DNA from: Yoonia maritima
Lineage (GTDB): Bacteria; Pseudomonadota; Alphaproteobacteria; Rhodobacterales; Rhodobacteraceae
NCBI RefSeq assembly: GCF_003003285.1
Contig: NZ_PVTP01000008.1
Span: 62,001 to 126,000, forward strand
Length of the DNA: 64,000 bases
Reading direction: 5' to 3'
Of the stretch, positions 55,413 to 64,000 are shown piece after piece. Positions within the stretch are counted from its first letter, which is position 1; each line of letters begins with the position of its first letter. The notes under the pieces are model-generated. The model did not search any database, was not told where the DNA came from, and saw only the letters and a program-made list of their open reading frames with translations. The translations under genes were made by a program, and so were the position numbers.

Positions 55413-57019
55413 TGCCTGTCCTGAAATCAAATATTTCGCCCCAATCTGCGATCTTTCAAGACAATGTTGCCGCCCATCAAAGCGGGTTAGAGGCGGTACG
55501 TTTAGCCGAACAAACCGCCCATCAAGGTGGGGGCGCTGCTTCGCAAGAACGGCATTTGTCGCGGGGTAAACTGCTGCCGCGCGACCGTGTGAATGGCTTG
55601 CTCGACCCCGGTTCCCCGTTTTTGGAGATTGGGATTTTTGCCGGTTATGAGCTGACAGAAATTGCCTGCCCTGCGGGTGGTGTGATCGCCGGTGTTGGCC
55701 GGGTTTGCGGCCAAGATGTCATGGTGGTTTGCAATGACGCGACCGTCAAAGGCGGCACCTATTTCCCGATCTCGGTCAAGAAACATTTGCGCGCGCAAAA
55801 GATCGCAGAGCAAAACAATCTGCCTTGTATCTATCTGGTAGATTCCGGCGGGGCCAACCTGCCCAATCAGGATGAAGTGTTCCCCGATGAGAACCACTTT
55901 GGCCGGATTTTTTATAATCAGGCGCAGATGTCGGCCAAGGGTATTCCGCAGATTGCGGTTGTCATGGGATCCTGCACCGCAGGCGGTGCCTATGTTCCCG
56001 CGATGAGCGACATTTCAATCATCGTCAAAGAACAAGGCACGATCTTTTTGGCTGGCCCGCCCTTGGTTAAGGCCGCGACAGGTGAAATCGTATCTGCCGA
56101 AGATCTGGGCGGTGGCGATGTTCATACGCGCCTTTCAGGTGTTGCTGATTATTTGGCCAATGATGATGATCATGCTTTGGCCTTGGCCCGAGAGGTTGTG
56201 AGCAACCTGAACCGTCCAAAGGTCGCGCAGCTCGACATGCGCACCCCCGAAGCCCCGCTCTATGATCCGTCAGAGATTTTGGGCGTCGTTCCGGCCGATT
56301 TAAAAACGCCCTATGACATTCGCGAGGTGATCGCGCGTCTGGTAGATGGATCGCGGTTCGATGAATTTAAAGCCCGCTATGGCACAACTTTGGTCTGTGG
56401 ATTTGCGCATATCATGGGGATGCCCGTTGGGATCATCGCCAATAATGGCGTCCTGTTGTCAGAAGCATCGGTAAAGGGCGCGCATTTCGTCGAATTATGT
56501 TCACAACGCAAAACCCCGCTGGTGTTTTTGCAGAACGTCACCGGATTTATGGTGGGGCAGAAATACGAAACCGAAGGCATCGCTAAAAACGGTGCAAAGC
56601 TGGTGACCGCCGTCGCCACCACCTCTGTTCCGAAAATTACGATGCTGGTTGGCGGGTCCTTTGGGGCGGGCAATTATGGCATGTGCGGCCGCGCTTATGA
56701 TCCTCGGTTCTTGTGGACGTGGCCCAATTCACGCATCGGGGTGATGGGGGGCGAACAAGCCGCTGGCGTCTTGGCAACGGTCAAACGCGATGCGATCGAA
56801 CGCAAGGGCGGATCATGGTCCGCCGACGAAGAGGCGGCGTTCAAACAGCCCACAATCGACATGTTTACCAAGCAAAGTCACCCGCTTTATGCCTCGGCGC
56901 GGCTATGGGACGACGGCATCATTGATCCGCGCAAAAGCCGGGATGTGCTGGCGCTGAGTTTGCGCGCGGCGCTGAATGCGCCAATCAAAGAGACCGCATT
57001 TGGTCTGTTCCGGATGTAA
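55412..57019 (+). CDS. mccB: 3-Methylcrotonyl-CoA carboxylase beta (carboxyltransferase) subunit
   Basis: A 535-residue carboxyltransferase. [55 protein letters not shown] and GGEQAAGVL with [16 protein letters not shown] mark the acetyl-CoA carboxyltransferase-type fold of MccB. It transfers CO2 from biotin to 3-methylcrotonyl-CoA, giving 3-methylglutaconyl-CoA. The start overlaps the ivd stop (TAATG). The length equals the usual 535-540. Confidence 0.95.
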   Translation: MPVLKSNISPQSAIFQDNVAAHQSGLEAVRLAEQTAHQGGGAASQERHLSRGKLLPRDRVNGLLDPGSPFLEIGIFAGYELTEIACPAGGVIAGVGRVCGQDVMVVCNDATVKGGTYFPISVKKHLRAQKIAEQNNLPCIYLVDSGGANLPNQDEVFPDENHFGRIFYNQAQMSAKGIPQIAVVMGSCTAGGAYVPAMSDISIIVKEQGTIFLAGPPLVKAATGEIVSAEDLGGGDVHTRLSGVADYLANDDDHALALAREVVSNLNRPKVAQLDMRTPEAPLYDPSEILGVVPADLKTPYDIREVIARLVDGSRFDEFKARYGTTLVCGFAHIMGMPVGIIANNGVLLSEASVKGAHFVELCSQRKTPLVFLQNVTGFMVGQKYETEGIAKNGAKLVTAVATTSVPKITMLVGGSFGAGNYGMCGRAYDPRFLWTWPNSRIGVMGGEQAAGVLATVKRDAIERKGGSWSADEEAAFKQPTIDMFTKQSHPLYASARLWDDGIIDPRKSRDVLALSLRAALNAPIKETAFGLFRM

Positions 57020-57029
57020 GGATAGCGAT

Positions 57030-59030
57030 GTGTTTGATAAAATTCTGATCGCCAACAGGGGCGAAATCGCCTGTCGCGTTATCATGACTGCCCGCAAAAT
57101 GGGCGTGAGAACGGTCGCTGTTTATTCGGACGCCGACGCGCAATCGCAGCATGTATCGCTAGCGGATGAGGCTGTCCACATTGGCCCGTCACCCGTCGCC
57201 GAAAGCTATCTTCAGGCGGATCGCATCATTCAAGCTGCGCTTGATACGGGTGCCCAAGCCATTCATCCGGGGTATGGGTTTTTGTCCGAAAACCCTGATT
57301 TTGTCCGCAAAGTCGGCGCTGCCGGGCTTACCTTCATCGGGCCGCCGGCATCTGCGATTGATGCGATGGGTCTGAAAGATGCCGCTAAATCTCTGATGGT
57401 TGAAGCAGGGGTTCCTGTTGTCCCCGGCTATCAAGGCAGCAATCAGGATCCTGTGTTTTTGGCCGCAGAAGCCGATAAAATCGGCTATCCGATCCTGATT
57501 AAGGCTCGCGCCGGTGGTGGCGGCAAAGGCATGCGGTTGGTTGAAAAACCAGCGGATTTCGAAACCGAATTCGAAGCGGCACAGCGCGAAGGGCAGTCCA
57601 GCTTTGGCGATCCGATCTGCCTGATCGAGAAATATATCGCGCAACCGCGTCACGTTGAAATTCAGGTTTTTGGCGACCAACACGGCAATGTTGTTCATCT
57701 GTTTGAACGTGATTGTTCGCTGCAGCGTCGTTACCAAAAAGTCATCGAAGAAGCCCCTGCACCAGATATGCCGCCAGCCGTGCGCGCCGCGATGGGACAG
57801 GCCGCGGTCGAGGCCGCCAAGGCCATCGGCTATGTCGGGGCGGGCACTGTCGAATTCATTGCTGACGGGTCTGATGGCCTGAAAGAGGGCGGGTTTTGGT
57901 TCATGGAAATGAACACCCGTCTGCAAGTCGAACACCCAGTTACCGAAGCGATCACCGGGCTTGATCTGGTTGCGCTGCAATTACGCGTAGCGGCGGGCGA
58001 TGCCCTGCCATTTTGTCAGGATGATCTGTCTATCGATGGTTGGGCGTTCGAGGCTCGCATTTATGCAGAGGACGTCCCCAAGGGGTTTTTGCCTGCGATT
58101 GGTACGCTCAACCATCTGGCGTTTCCGGCTGGGACAACGTTTGAGACAGGATCTGTGCGCATTGATAGCGGCATTCGGTCTGGCGATGATATCAGCCCGT
58201 TTTACGACCCGATGATTGCCAAGGTCATCGTACATGGCCCTGATCGGCGAACGGCCTTGAAAATGCTAACTGCGGCCTTGGCCCAATGCCACGTCGGTGG
58301 CGCGACGACGAACATTGCATTTTTGTCTGCGCTTTCAAAACACGCCGGATTTCAGGCGGGCAACGTCGATACCAATCTGATCGCGCGTGATTTGGATGGG
58401 TTGATTGATACGACCGCCCCGGCAGATCATATCATCGCTGCGGCATCGGTTTTATCGTTGGGGCTTGTTCCGACTGAAACTGGCGATCCGTGGCAAAGTT
58501 TGGCCAACTGGCGGCATTGGTCGAATGCTACCTATACGAGCCGGACCGTGCATGATGCAGAGGTGATATCGCGCAAAATAGAGCCGCTGTCAGAGGGGCG
58601 TTTCGTGGTTTGTAATGGCGACACATCCCGTACTATCGGGATCATTCATAAGGCCGGAACGCAATACACACTGGATTTGGATGGCGTGCAAAGCACGCTG
58701 GATTTGGTTGTTCAGGGCAGATCGATTTTCGCCTTTCAAGACGGCCGCAGTTTTTCATTTGAAATCCCAGATCCGCTTGCAGGGCATTCCGAGGGCGCTG
58801 ATGGTGGCGACAATGTTTTTGCGCCGATGCCCGGGATGGTCACAATTGTGTCTGCAAAACCCGGGCAATCCGTGACCGAAGGCGACAGCCTGTTTGTGCT
58901 TGAGGCGATGAAGATGGAACATGCGTTACGCGCCCCACGCGACGGGATCGTCGCAGAGGTGTTGGTCCAGCCTGGCATGCAAGTGGTAGACGGCGATCTG
59001 TTGCTACAGATGGAACCCGAAGATGAATGA
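57030..59030 (+). CDS. mccA: 3-Methylcrotonyl-CoA carboxylase alpha (biotin carboxylase/carrier) subunit
   Basis: A 666-residue subunit. Biotin carboxylase domain (about 1-445): FDKILIANRGEIACRV, KARAGGGGKGMRLV (ATP), HVEIQVFGDQHGN, EMNTRLQVEHPVTE. The biotinyl domain is at the C-terminus with the lysine in VLEAMKMEHAL (about residue 630). The start is GTG at 57030 with AAGGA upstream; an out-of-frame ATG at 57028 is not the start. It carboxylates biotin with ATP and bicarbonate and works with mccB. Confidence 0.95.
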   Translation: MFDKILIANRGEIACRVIMTARKMGVRTVAVYSDADAQSQHVSLADEAVHIGPSPVAESYLQADRIIQAALDTGAQAIHPGYGFLSENPDFVRKVGAAGLTFIGPPASAIDAMGLKDAAKSLMVEAGVPVVPGYQGSNQDPVFLAAEADKIGYPILIKARAGGGGKGMRLVEKPADFETEFEAAQREGQSSFGDPICLIEKYIAQPRHVEIQVFGDQHGNVVHLFERDCSLQRRYQKVIEEAPAPDMPPAVRAAMGQAAVEAAKAIGYVGAGTVEFIADGSDGLKEGGFWFMEMNTRLQVEHPVTEAITGLDLVALQLRVAAGDALPFCQDDLSIDGWAFEARIYAEDVPKGFLPAIGTLNHLAFPAGTTFETGSVRIDSGIRSGDDISPFYDPMIAKVIVHGPDRRTALKMLTAALAQCHVGGATTNIAFLSALSKHAGFQAGNVDTNLIARDLDGLIDTTAPADHIIAAASVLSLGLVPTETGDPWQSLANWRHWSNATYTSRTVHDAEVISRKIEPLSEGRFVVCNGDTSRTIGIIHKAGTQYTLDLDGVQSTLDLVVQGRSIFAFQDGRSFSFEIPDPLAGHSEGADGGDNVFAPMPGMVTIVSAKPGQSVTEGDSLFVLEAMKMEHALRAPRDGIVAEVLVQPGMQVVDGDLLLQMEPEDE

Positions 59031-59877
59031 TTTTGTCAGGATCGTCGAAATGAGTCCCCGTGACGGGCTTCAGAATGAACCGGGGTTGATTGCCACGGCA
59101 GATAAAATTGCGTTGGTTGACAGGTTGTCGAACTGCGGGTTTTCAAAGGTCGAGGTCACCAGTTTCGTCAGCCCTAAATGGGTGCCACAGCTTGGCGACG
59201 CGGCACAGGTCATGCAGGGCATCACCCGCAAAACCGGTGTGAGCTACTGTGTTCTCACCCCAAATTTGCGCGGGTTCGAGGCCGCAGTTGCCGCAGGCGC
59301 GGATGAGGTCGCGATTTTCGCGTCGGCCTCCGAAGGGTTCAGCCAAAAAAACATCAACTGTTCTGTCGCCGAAAGCATCGCCCGTTTTGAACCGGTCTTG
59401 GCGGCCGCAATGGCCATTGAAATGCCTGTGCGTGGCTATGTGTCCTGCGTGACCGATTGCCCCTATGACGGCCCCACAGACCCAGCCCGCGTTGCCGATG
59501 TTGCGGCGCAGTTGATTGGCCTTGGCTGTTTCGAAGTTAGCCTTGGCGATACGATTGGGGCAGGGACGCAAGAAACCGTCACTAAGATGTTGGATGCAGT
59601 TCTGGCCAAAGTGCCCGCGCAACAGTTAGCGGGGCATTTCCACGACACCAAGGGGAACGCACTTGGCAATATCGAAGTCAGCCTTGATGCTGGTTTGCGG
59701 TGTTTTGATGCCTCGGCTGGTGGGTTGGGTGGCTGCCCCTATGCGCCCGGTGCGAAGGGAAATGTTGCAACTGAAAAGGTCGTGCAGCTGCTGCATGACA
59801 AGGGATTTGAGACAGGGATCGATTTGCAGCGGCTTCAAGAAACGGCTGCTTTTGCGCAATCGCTGAAAGGAAAATAA
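59023..59877 (+). CDS. mvaB: Hydroxymethylglutaryl-CoA lyase
   Basis: A 284-residue HMG-CoA lyase, giving acetyl-CoA and acetoacetate. EMSPRDGLQNEPG is the N-terminal motif, FVSPKWVPQLGDA the substrate loop, HFHDTKGNALGN the metal-binding segment and GGLGGCPYAPGAKGNVATE the conserved Cys/Gly loop. It overlaps mccA by 8 nt. It is the last step of leucine catabolism, placed before the hydratase gene in this operon. Confidence 0.95.
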   Translation: MNDFVRIVEMSPRDGLQNEPGLIATADKIALVDRLSNCGFSKVEVTSFVSPKWVPQLGDAAQVMQGITRKTGVSYCVLTPNLRGFEAAVAAGADEVAIFASASEGFSQKNINCSVAESIARFEPVLAAAMAIEMPVRGYVSCVTDCPYDGPTDPARVADVAAQLIGLGCFEVSLGDTIGAGTQETVTKMLDAVLAKVPAQQLAGHFHDTKGNALGNIEVSLDAGLRCFDASAGGLGGCPYAPGAKGNVATEKVVQLLHDKGFETGIDLQRLQETAAFAQSLKGK

Positions 59878-59879
59878 CC

Positions 59880-60671
59880 GTGGAATATGAAACGCTTGAT
59901 ATCAGTGTTGACCACAACGGTGTTGTATCGCTTGCGCTGGATGTCGCAGAAAAACGCAATGCGCTATCCGCGACGATGATTGCAGAGCTAACGCATTTCG
60001 CCAAAACTGCCGGGGATCGCCCTGAGATGCGTGTTGTGGTTCTGTCGGGGCGGGGCAAGGTTTTCTGTGCGGGTGGTGATCTGGACTGGATGAAAGCGCA
60101 AATCGCGGCGGACCGCACGACGCGTATGACAGAGGCCCGCAAGCTTGCGGATATGCTGCGTGCCCTGAATGACATGCCGTTGCCGTTGATCGCAAAGATC
60201 ACCGGCGGTGCCTTTGGCGGTGGTGTCGGGATCGCCTGTGTGTCCGACATTGTTATCGCCGAGGCGGGCGCAAAATTTGGCCTGACCGAAACAAGGCTGG
60301 GGCTGATACCCGCAACGATTGGCCCCTATGTGATCAACCGCATGGGCGAAGGGCGCGCGCGTCAGGTCATGCTGTCAGCCCGAATTTTCGATGCGGCAGA
60401 GGCAGAAAAGCTGGGGATCGTGTCTAAATGCTGTGGCGCAGATGAATTAGATGCGGCCATCGACGCCGAAGTCTTACCGTTCTTAGACGCCGCCCCACAC
60501 GCTGTCGCAGCGTCCAAGAAATTAGCCCGCGAGATGGGTACGCAGATCACAGACGCGATGGTGGACGATAGCATTGCGCGGCTGGCTGACGTCTGGGAAC
60601 ACCCCAAAGCCAAAGAGGGCATCGAGGCGTTCTTTGCCAAACGCAAACCAAGCTGGGCAATGCCGCGCTAG
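59880..60671 (+). CDS. Enoyl-CoA hydratase family protein, probable methylglutaconyl-CoA hydratase
   Basis: A 263-residue crotonase-fold enzyme. VVLSGRGKVFCAGGDLDWMK and KITGGAFGGGVGIACVSDIVIA contain the oxyanion-hole residues, and ETRLGLIPATIGPYV the active Glu region. Located in the leucine operon it should hydrate 3-methylglutaconyl-CoA to HMG-CoA (the liuC/AUH role). The GTG start at 59880 has AAAGGAAAA upstream. The gene overlaps by 4 nt the end of the convergent response regulator gene. Confidence 0.9.
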   Translation: MEYETLDISVDHNGVVSLALDVAEKRNALSATMIAELTHFAKTAGDRPEMRVVVLSGRGKVFCAGGDLDWMKAQIAADRTTRMTEARKLADMLRALNDMPLPLIAKITGGAFGGGVGIACVSDIVIAEAGAKFGLTETRLGLIPATIGPYVINRMGEGRARQVMLSARIFDAAEAEKLGIVSKCCGADELDAAIDAEVLPFLDAAPHAVAASKKLAREMGTQITDAMVDDSIARLADVWEHPKAKEGIEAFFAKRKPSWAMPR

Positions 60672-61375
60672 GTCACGTCGGAAATAAAGATATACCCGGC
60701 CCCATAGATCGTTTTGATGATCTTGGGGTTTCTTGTTTTGTCGTTCAGTTTCGAACGTAGCCGGGACACGCGCACGTCGATTGTTCGGTCAAAGGAAATG
60801 CTATCGCTTCGGTCATCAAGGGCGACTTGCAGTTGTTCGCGGGTGATCAAACGCTTCGCGCTTTTCAAGAACACCAATAGCAAAGATGCCTCGCTTGCCG
60901 ACAACCGCTGCGTTGCGCCTTTTTCATCTGTCAGCAAAAAGGTGGCAAAATCCACCTCCCAGCCGGAGAACCGATAGATGGTCGTTTCAGCAGGTGATGT
61001 CGTTGCGGCGCGGCGCCGGATAAGCGCGCGAACGCGTGCGACGACTTCTCTGGGTTCAAACGGTTTGGCAAGATAGTCATCAGCCCCCAGCTCCAGCCCG
61101 GTGATCCGGTCGTTCAGCCCGGTGCGCCCGGAAATAACGAGGATCGCCGCATCACTTTGCGCGGCAATATTGCTGACCACGCCAAGCCCATCTTTGTCCG
61201 GCAGCCCCAGATCGACGATGCAAAGATCGGGTGGGGATTCAGCAAGTGCTTTTTCAAAATCAACAGCATGCGAATAGGTTTGAATGTCGTAACCGGCGTC
61301 CGCTAGCGTGGTGGACAGCAGCGCAAGAACCTCTGGTTCGTCTTCGATAATGGCGATCTGTTTGCTGGCGCTCAT
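60668..61375 (-). CDS. OmpR/PhoB-family response regulator
   Basis: A 235-residue response regulator with receiver domain (IAIIEDEPEVLALL; phosphoacceptor Asp55 in CIVDLGLPDKDG; KPF switch Lys) and winged-helix DNA-binding domain (about 135-232, with FDRTIDVRVSRLRSKL and IKTIYGAGYIF). It overlaps the histidine kinase gene by ATGA on the same strand, so the pair is one operon. The target genes are unknown. Its end overlaps the leucine operon's last gene. Confidence 0.94.
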   Translation of the reverse strand: MSASKQIAIIEDEPEVLALLSTTLADAGYDIQTYSHAVDFEKALAESPPDLCIVDLGLPDKDGLGVVSNIAAQSDAAILVISGRTGLNDRITGLELGADDYLAKPFEPREVVARVRALIRRRAATTSPAETTIYRFSGWEVDFATFLLTDEKGATQRLSASEASLLLVFLKSAKRLITREQLQVALDDRSDSISFDRTIDVRVSRLRSKLNDKTRNPKIIKTIYGAGYIFISDVT

Positions 61376-63288
61376 CGCATTTCCGCCTTCAAAAGCGCGT
61401 CTTCCATCGCATCAAAGCGAAAAGGTTTGCTAAGCACAACGTGATCACGTTCAGCCGTTTGGCGCAATGCATTGGTTCGCGGCAGTCCTGTGATGATCAA
61501 GACGGGCACGTGATCTGGGACAATCTTCACGACATCCAGCCCGGTTTCAGATGGCCCTATCGCAAGGTCCGTCACGACATGGGTTAGCCCGTCAATATGC
61601 ACTAGCTTTTGGGCCTCTGTGACAGAAATTGCCTCGATCACGGCGTGACCTGCTTGGCGTAAATGCTGGCGCACAGTTTCGCGTACGTCATCGTCGTCAT
61701 CCACTAGCAAGATTAGTCCGGCCTGTTGGGTTTTCACAGCCTTATAGGGAATGCGCAAGCTGACAGACGCGCCCCTGTCGGGCCGATTGTTCAACCGCAA
61801 AGTACCCCCACAGGATTTGGCAAAATCAAAGGCGGCGGATAGGCCCAAGCCGCTGCCGACCTTTCCGGTTTTTGTCGAATAGAATGGTGCCAGAGCGTTG
61901 TTCAGCCCGTCGGCACTAAATCCCGGCCCTTCGTCGTCCACGCGAATTTCTAGGACATGTTGCTGGGAACGTGACAATTGAATGCCAACGCGCCCGACGC
62001 CTTTCATTGCTTCGGAAGCGTTTAGCACGAGGTTCAGCAAAGCATCCTGCGCAAAACCGGGGTCAAAGATCAGCCGATTGTCGGGTAGGTCGGCCACGAT
62101 GCTTAGCTCAATGTCCTTGGGCACAGCGGCGCGGGCAAGTTGGCTGAAATTGTCCAGAAAGGTGGGAATATTGACGACCACTGGGTCTAGATTGCGTTGG
62201 CTTTCAATCAGGCTGAGGCTTTCGATCAGTTCGGCACCGCGTTTGGCGGCGGATTTAATTGTCGCGCTAATTTGGGCGATGTCCGGGTCTTGGGTCGCGC
62301 GGGCCTCTAGCTGGGCTTGTTGGCCCATGATGATGGTCAAAAGGTTCGCGAAATCATGCGCCATGCCGCTGGTCAATTGCGTCGCCAATTCGCGCCTTCT
62401 GGCGTGGGCCAATGCGGTGCGCGCTGATACTTCGTCGGTGACATCCATCGACAGAATATAGCAACCATGCACACCTTCATCGTCCAAATCTGGCGTCATC
62501 GCCAAACGGATATAGTGGCCTGATACCTCGTCATAAAGTTCCGAGATCGACGGATTTCCCTGCAAGACGCTATTGAAACGTGGTTCAACCTGTCGCCAGA
62601 CGGTCTCGCCCAGTGTTTCGCTAAATTTGCTGCCAACAATCTTTGCGCCAGCGTTAGGTAGGATCGTGTGTAGCTTGCCGTTGGAATGGGTATAGATCCC
62701 TTTTGCATCGACATGCGCGATATGTGCGGGTGTCATTGTGCTGATCAGATTTAGCTGTTCGCGGCTATCTGTCAGTTCCTGTTTCGTCGCCTCAAGTGCG
62801 GTGACAGTCGCGGTCATGCGGCGGTTGGTCTGGGCTAGCGTTTCAGAGCGCTTGATCAATTCGTCCGAAAGGCTTTCGGCGTGTGAACGAATGAATTCCT
62901 CTTGCTGCTTTACCTCTGTGATATCGGTGTAGACTGATATCCAACCACCTTGGCTAAGCGGGTTGCCCTCGACGGAAATCAACGTGCCATTTGCGCGTGA
63001 ACGTTCAAAATAATGGGGTTGGAATCCAAGCGCGAGGTCGATCTTTTCTTGTACAAATGACGGGATGTCGTCGATCTGCCCATAGTCCCCCATTTCCGAA
63101 AGATAGGTCAGGATATCGCGAAATTCGGCCCCTGATTTCACCAGATGATCGGGCAGATTGAACATCTTTTGGAATTGTCTATTCGCGACCATGAGCTTGA
63201 GGTCAGCATCATGAATTGAGATGGCTTGTTTGATCAGGTTCAGCCCTGACAGGGTCATCTCGTACAGCTCGATTGGTGTCTTTTTCAT
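61372..63288 (-). CDS. PAS-domain hybrid sensor histidine kinase with C-terminal receiver
   Basis: A 638-residue cytoplasmic kinase without clear membrane helices. Order of domains: PAS 1 (about 10-125), coiled coil (about 128-180), PAS 2 (about 180-290), HisKA with phospho-His311 (SGMAHDFANLL), HATPase (LNLVLNASEAMKG, DDEGPGF, GSGLGLSAAFDFAKSCGG), and a receiver domain (about 515-630, LLVDDDDDVRETV, VVTDLAIG, SKPF). The receiver after the kinase suggests an internal phosphorelay or feedback with the separate response regulator. No ligand can be deduced, though a soluble PAS sensor suggests a redox or small-molecule signal. Confidence 0.92.
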   Translation of the reverse strand: MKKTPIELYEMTLSGLNLIKQAISIHDADLKLMVANRQFQKMFNLPDHLVKSGAEFRDILTYLSEMGDYGQIDDIPSFVQEKIDLALGFQPHYFERSRANGTLISVEGNPLSQGGWISVYTDITEVKQQEEFIRSHAESLSDELIKRSETLAQTNRRMTATVTALEATKQELTDSREQLNLISTMTPAHIAHVDAKGIYTHSNGKLHTILPNAGAKIVGSKFSETLGETVWRQVEPRFNSVLQGNPSISELYDEVSGHYIRLAMTPDLDDEGVHGCYILSMDVTDEVSARTALAHARRRELATQLTSGMAHDFANLLTIIMGQQAQLEARATQDPDIAQISATIKSAAKRGAELIESLSLIESQRNLDPVVVNIPTFLDNFSQLARAAVPKDIELSIVADLPDNRLIFDPGFAQDALLNLVLNASEAMKGVGRVGIQLSRSQQHVLEIRVDDEGPGFSADGLNNALAPFYSTKTGKVGSGLGLSAAFDFAKSCGGTLRLNNRPDRGASVSLRIPYKAVKTQQAGLILLVDDDDDVRETVRQHLRQAGHAVIEAISVTEAQKLVHIDGLTHVVTDLAIGPSETGLDVVKIVPDHVPVLIITGLPRTNALRQTAERDHVVLSKPFRFDAMEDALLKAEMR

Positions 63289-63442
63289 GCCGCTATCCTA
63301 GCAGCAATTTTGCGCCCGCAAAGCGCCAACAGCCTTCGTTGGAATTCGTTAGGTTTCAAATATTCTTTTATGTCGCGGGATGTGCAACGGTACCTCTTGT
63401 GGAGCTGTTGATGATTCAGCGCTCACTGGGAGGAGACCATTA

Positions 63443-64000
63443 ATGAACGCCGATGCGCACGCAGGGGATATTACCTCTGTGCCCAAATTGCTGGAACGTA
63501 ACGTCGCCTTATACGGCCAACGTCCAGCGTACCGCGAAAAAGAATTTGGCATCTGGCAAAGCTGGACATGGTCCGAAGCTGCTAAGGAAATAGAGGCGCT
63601 TGCGCTTGGGCTTTTGTTGCTTGGCGTGGCTAAAGGTGATCGTGTCGCGATCATTGGGCGTAACCGGCCAGCGCTATATTGGTCGATGGTTGCCGTGCAA
63701 AGGACTGGCGCTATTCCGGTACCGCTGTACCAAGACGCAGCTGCCGAAGAAATCGCCTATGCCTTGGACAACAGCGGCGCGCGGTTTGCGATTGTTGGTG
63801 ACCAAGAACAGGTCGATAAAATTGCCGACGTCCGCGAAGACCTGCCCGGCCTTGCGCATATCATTTATCACGACGGGCAGGGGCTGCGGAAATACGACCA
63901 CGCTGCCATGACGTCATTGGCCGATGTTCAGGCCAAGGGCCGTGAAAGTGGGGATAAGGCAAAGCTGAAGGCGCTGACCGATGCGCTGACCTACGATGAT
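63443..64000 (+). CDS. AMP-dependent acyl-CoA synthetase, N-terminal part (continues past window)
   Basis: The first 186 codons of an adenylate-forming enzyme. The ATG at 63443 has GGGAGGAG about 8 nt upstream. SVPKLLERNVALYGQRPAYREKEFGIWQSWTWSE, then LLLLGVAKGDRVAIIGRNRPALYWSMVAVQRTGAIPVPLYQDA are typical of long-chain fatty acid-CoA ligases. The ATP-binding P-loop motif lies beyond the window end. In many Roseobacters such a gene begins a branched-chain amino acid type ABC transporter cluster, but nothing of that is visible here. It is divergent from the histidine kinase gene. Confidence 0.9.
   Translation, partial: MNADAHAGDITSVPKLLERNVALYGQRPAYREKEFGIWQSWTWSEAAKEIEALALGLLLLGVAKGDRVAIIGRNRPALYWSMVAVQRTGAIPVPLYQDAAAEEIAYALDNSGARFAIVGDQEQVDKIADVREDLPGLAHIIYHDGQGLRKYDHAAMTSLADVQAKGRESGDKAKLKALTDALTYDD

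Overview
This window looks like a chromosomal stretch of a marine alphaproteobacterium of the Roseobacter group (Rhodobacteraceae). The reasons are the gene content (Na+-pumping NQR, TAXI-type TRAP and TctABC transporters, leucine degradation operon, SURF1 beside a quinol oxidase) and protein sequences of typical alphaproteobacterial character. The assignment is an inference from content, not from a marker gene; no rRNA or tRNA gene was recognised.

Layout. 1-3.0 kb: end of a cytochrome bo-type quinol oxidase operon (cyoB, cyoC, cyoD, SURF1), with an in-frame TGA inside cyoB. 3.2-6.3 kb: TonB-dependent siderophore receptor with a convergent AraC regulator. 6.5-12.1 kb: dienelactone hydrolase, a TAXI-TRAP transporter with a LigI-like lactonase, and a divergent LysR regulator. 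12.2-19.6 kb: complete nqrABCDEF, with the maturation genes apbE and nqrM divergent. 19.8-23.9 kb: cysH and acnB. 24-33 kb: an unusual minus-strand operon of a 1820-residue glutamate synthase-like protein, a diflavin reductase, a HemS-like protein and a siderophore-interacting flavoreductase.

33.2-41.5 kb is the most accessory part. It holds a small unknown gene, a SPOUT RNA methyltransferase, a large protein with three about 133-residue repeats resembling the NolX/HrpF type III translocon family, an aldehyde dehydrogenase remnant into which that gene's 3' end runs, and then a compact RiPP cluster. The cluster consists of an 80-residue Cys/Ser/Thr precursor with three iterated CVSxxxTAxC modules, a terminator-like hairpin, an APH-type kinase, a HopA1-family protein and a LanC-like cyclase with intact zinc ligands. 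I read this as a split class V-like lanthipeptide synthetase system. It is the best candidate for an undescribed system here.

41.5-50.7 kb: a pentonate (arabinonate-type) catabolic cluster (dehydratase, DHDPS-family enzyme, semialdehyde dehydrogenase, RraA-like protein), divergent from a tripartite tricarboxylate-type transporter and a LacI regulator, with two matching operator-like sites between them. 50.8-53.4 kb: a two-gene nicotinamide-to-NAD salvage unit (nadV, nadM-Nudix). 53.6-60.7 kb: a TetR-controlled leucine/isovalerate degradation operon (ivd, mccB, mccA, mvaB, methylglutaconyl-CoA hydratase). 60.7-63.3 kb: a two-component system. 63.4 kb to the end: start of an acyl-CoA synthetase gene.
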